Part shown: in pieces, positions 6,572 to 7,827 of the stretch | How the letters are laid out: each line of letters opens with the position of its first letter | Position numbering within the stretch: position 1 is the stretch's first letter | Assembly (NCBI GenBank): GCA_030706665.1 | Contig: JAUZOB010000154.1 | Span: 1-7,827, forward strand | Origin: Bacteroidota bacterium | Lineage (GTDB): Bacteria > Bacteroidota > Bacteroidia > Bacteroidales > Prolixibacteraceae | DNA length: 7,827 bases | Direction of reading: 5' to 3' | Notes under the pieces: generated by a model | Seen by the model: the letters and a program-made list of their open reading frames with translations, nothing else | Databases searched by the model: none | Told to the model about the DNA's origin: nothing | Position numbers and translations under genes: made by a program

Positions 6572-7827
6572 TTACTCAGCTTTATATTCATCCCAACTCT
6601 TAATCGCAATTTTATCCTGAGGAATCTTACAAAATGCATAGATGAATGCGCTGGCAACCCTTGCATTGGTAATCAACGGGATATTATAGTCGATTGCGCT
6701 GCGACGAATGTAATATCCGTTGCTCAGCTCACGGCGTGTATGATTTTTTGGAATATTGATGACCAGGTCAAGTTTCTTCTCACGGATATAATCGAGGACG
6801 TTTGGTTTCTGATCTTCTTCATCAGGCCAATGTAATTTAGTCGATTCGATTCCGTTATCCGCTAAGAAACGATGGGTTCCGTCAGTCGTAAATAAGTCGT
6901 ATCCCAATGATTTCAACATTCTCGAACTATTAAGCAGTTCGATTTTAGAACGTGCAGGTCCTGATGAAATCAGAATATTCTTTTTAGGAATTGTATATCC
7001 GACAGAAAGCATTGACTTCAGGATCGCTTCGTAGTAGTTTTCACCGATACATCCGACTTCACCGGTTGAAGCCATATCAACTCCTAATACCGGATCGGCA
7101 TTCAATAAACGGTGGAATGAGAACTGCGGAGCTTTAACCCCTACATAGTCAAGTTCGAAGATCGATTTATCCGGCTTCTCAAACGGGGCATCCAGCATCA
7201 CTTTTGTTGCAAGCTCAATTAAGTTGAACTTCATAACTTTTGAAACAAACGGGAAGCTTCGCGAAGCTCTCAGGTTACATTCGATAACCTTGATATCGTT
7301 ATCCTTCGCCAGGAGCTGCATATTGAAAGGTCCGGTAATATTCAGAGCTTTTGCAATCTGGCGCGAAATACGTTTTATACGACGAATCGTTTCGATATAT
7401 AACTTTTGCGGAGGGAAGACAATCGTTGCATCGCCTGAGTGTACTCCTGCAAACTCTTCATGTTCTGAAATTGCATACGCTACAATCTCTCCGTCTTTTG
7501 CAACGGCATCAAGCTCGATCTCTTTTGCCTGTTCAATGAATTCTGAAACAACAACCGGGTGTTCTTTCGAAACCTTGGCAGCAAGCGTTAGAAAATGTTC
7601 CAGCTGATCATTATTCGAAACCACATTCATGGCTGCACCTGAAAGCACATACGAAGGACGGATCAGTACCGGGAAGCCGACTTCTTCAACAAACTTATTG
7701 ATGTCTTCGATAGTGGTCAGCTCACTCCATCTTGGCTGGTCAATTTTCAAATCATCCAAAAGAGAAGAGAATTTCTTACGGTCTTCTGCATTATCGATCG
7801 ACAGAGGAGATGTTCCTAATACAGGCA
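6572..7827 (-). CDS. carB: Carbamoyl-phosphate synthase large subunit, C-terminal part (5' end beyond window)
   Basis: CarB makes carbamoyl phosphate from bicarbonate, ammonia (from glutamine via CarA) and two ATP, supplying arginine and pyrimidine synthesis. The window shows the last 417 residues of a protein that normally has about 1,070, and the frame is open to the edge. The visible part starts at PVLGTSPLSID, the opening of the second ATP-grasp half, which phosphorylates carbamate. RPSYVLSGAAMNVV (about 56-69 of the fragment), HSGDAT (129-134) and VIECNLRASRSFPFVSK (180-196, with the metal-binding Glu and Asn) follow. The C-terminal methylglyoxal-synthase-like regulatory domain starts near residue 283 (NILISSGPARSK) and includes INIPKN (356-361) and IPLITNARVASAF (382-394). 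The TTG at 7757-7759 is internal, not a start. Motifs such as SGAAMNVV and SRSFPFVSK resemble the animal CAD enzyme more than E. coli CarB. Whether carA lies upstream cannot be seen. Confidence 0.96.
   Translation of the reverse strand, partial: PVLGTSPLSIDNAEDRKKFSSLLDDLKIDQPRWSELTTIEDINKFVEEVGFPVLIRPSYVLSGAAMNVVSNNDQLEHFLTLAAKVSKEHPVVVSEFIEQAKEIELDAVAKDGEIVAYAISEHEEFAGVHSGDATIVFPPQKLYIETIRRIKRISRQIAKALNITGPFNMQLLAKDNDIKVIECNLRASRSFPFVSKVMKFNLIELATKVMLDAPFEKPDKSIFELDYVGVKAPQFSFHRLLNADPVLGVDMASTGEVGCIGENYYEAILKSMLSVGYTIPKKNILISSGPARSKIELLNSSRMLKSLGYDLFTTDGTHRFLADNGIESTKLHWPDEEDQKPNVLDYIREKKLDLVINIPKNHTRRELSNGYYIRRSAIDYNIPLITNARVASAFIYAFCKIPQDKIAIKSWDEYKAE

Noticed and set aside
7224..7607. 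127-residue plus-strand open frame inside carB
   Set aside because: It is antisense to highly conserved ATP-grasp codons of carB and has no recognisable protein feature.
7757..7759. TTG as the start of a shorter carB product
   Set aside because: The frame continues upstream to the window edge with clear CarB sequence (GTSPLSIDNAEDRKKF), so this Leu codon is internal.

Overview
The window looks like ordinary chromosomal DNA of a Bacteroidota bacterium, probably a member of the Bacteroidales. This rests on three things recalled rather than searched: ArgH has the Bacteroidota-style signature loop GSSIMPHKKNPD, CarB is of the CAD-like type common in that phylum, and the best promoter candidate fits the phylum's TAnnTTTG -7 box. 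Shine-Dalgarno sequences are also not evident at the main starts. The DNA is moderately AT-rich. I see no mobile element, CRISPR array, tRNA, rRNA or phage gene.

Layout from left to right. Positions 1-4179 hold sbcC (3' end cut by the window) and sbcD on the minus strand, joined by a 4-bp ATGA overlap. They encode the two subunits of the SbcCD (Mre11-Rad50 type) nuclease. Positions 4180-4545 carry no convincing gene. They hold a candidate sbcD promoter, a cluster of short inverted repeats around it, a possible 13-codon leader reading frame, and the terminator of argH. Positions 4546-5880 are argH (minus), the last enzyme of arginine synthesis. A divergent gap of 142 bp follows. A small plus-strand gene (6023-6415) encodes an unrecognised protein with four predicted membrane helices. 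Positions 6416-6571 separate it from the convergent carB and contain two strong hairpins, one of which works as a terminator in both directions. Positions 6572-7827 are the C-terminal part of carB (minus), which enters from beyond the right edge.

Functionally, carB and argH share a link: carbamoyl phosphate made by CarB feeds arginine synthesis (through citrulline) and pyrimidine synthesis, and ArgH releases arginine and fumarate. The terminators around them argue for separate transcripts. SbcCD is a DNA repair module with its own promoter region. Nothing here is clearly a new system. The items most worth a second look are the repeat and leader architecture upstream of sbcD, the uncharacterised four-helix membrane protein, and the eukaryote-like character of CarB.
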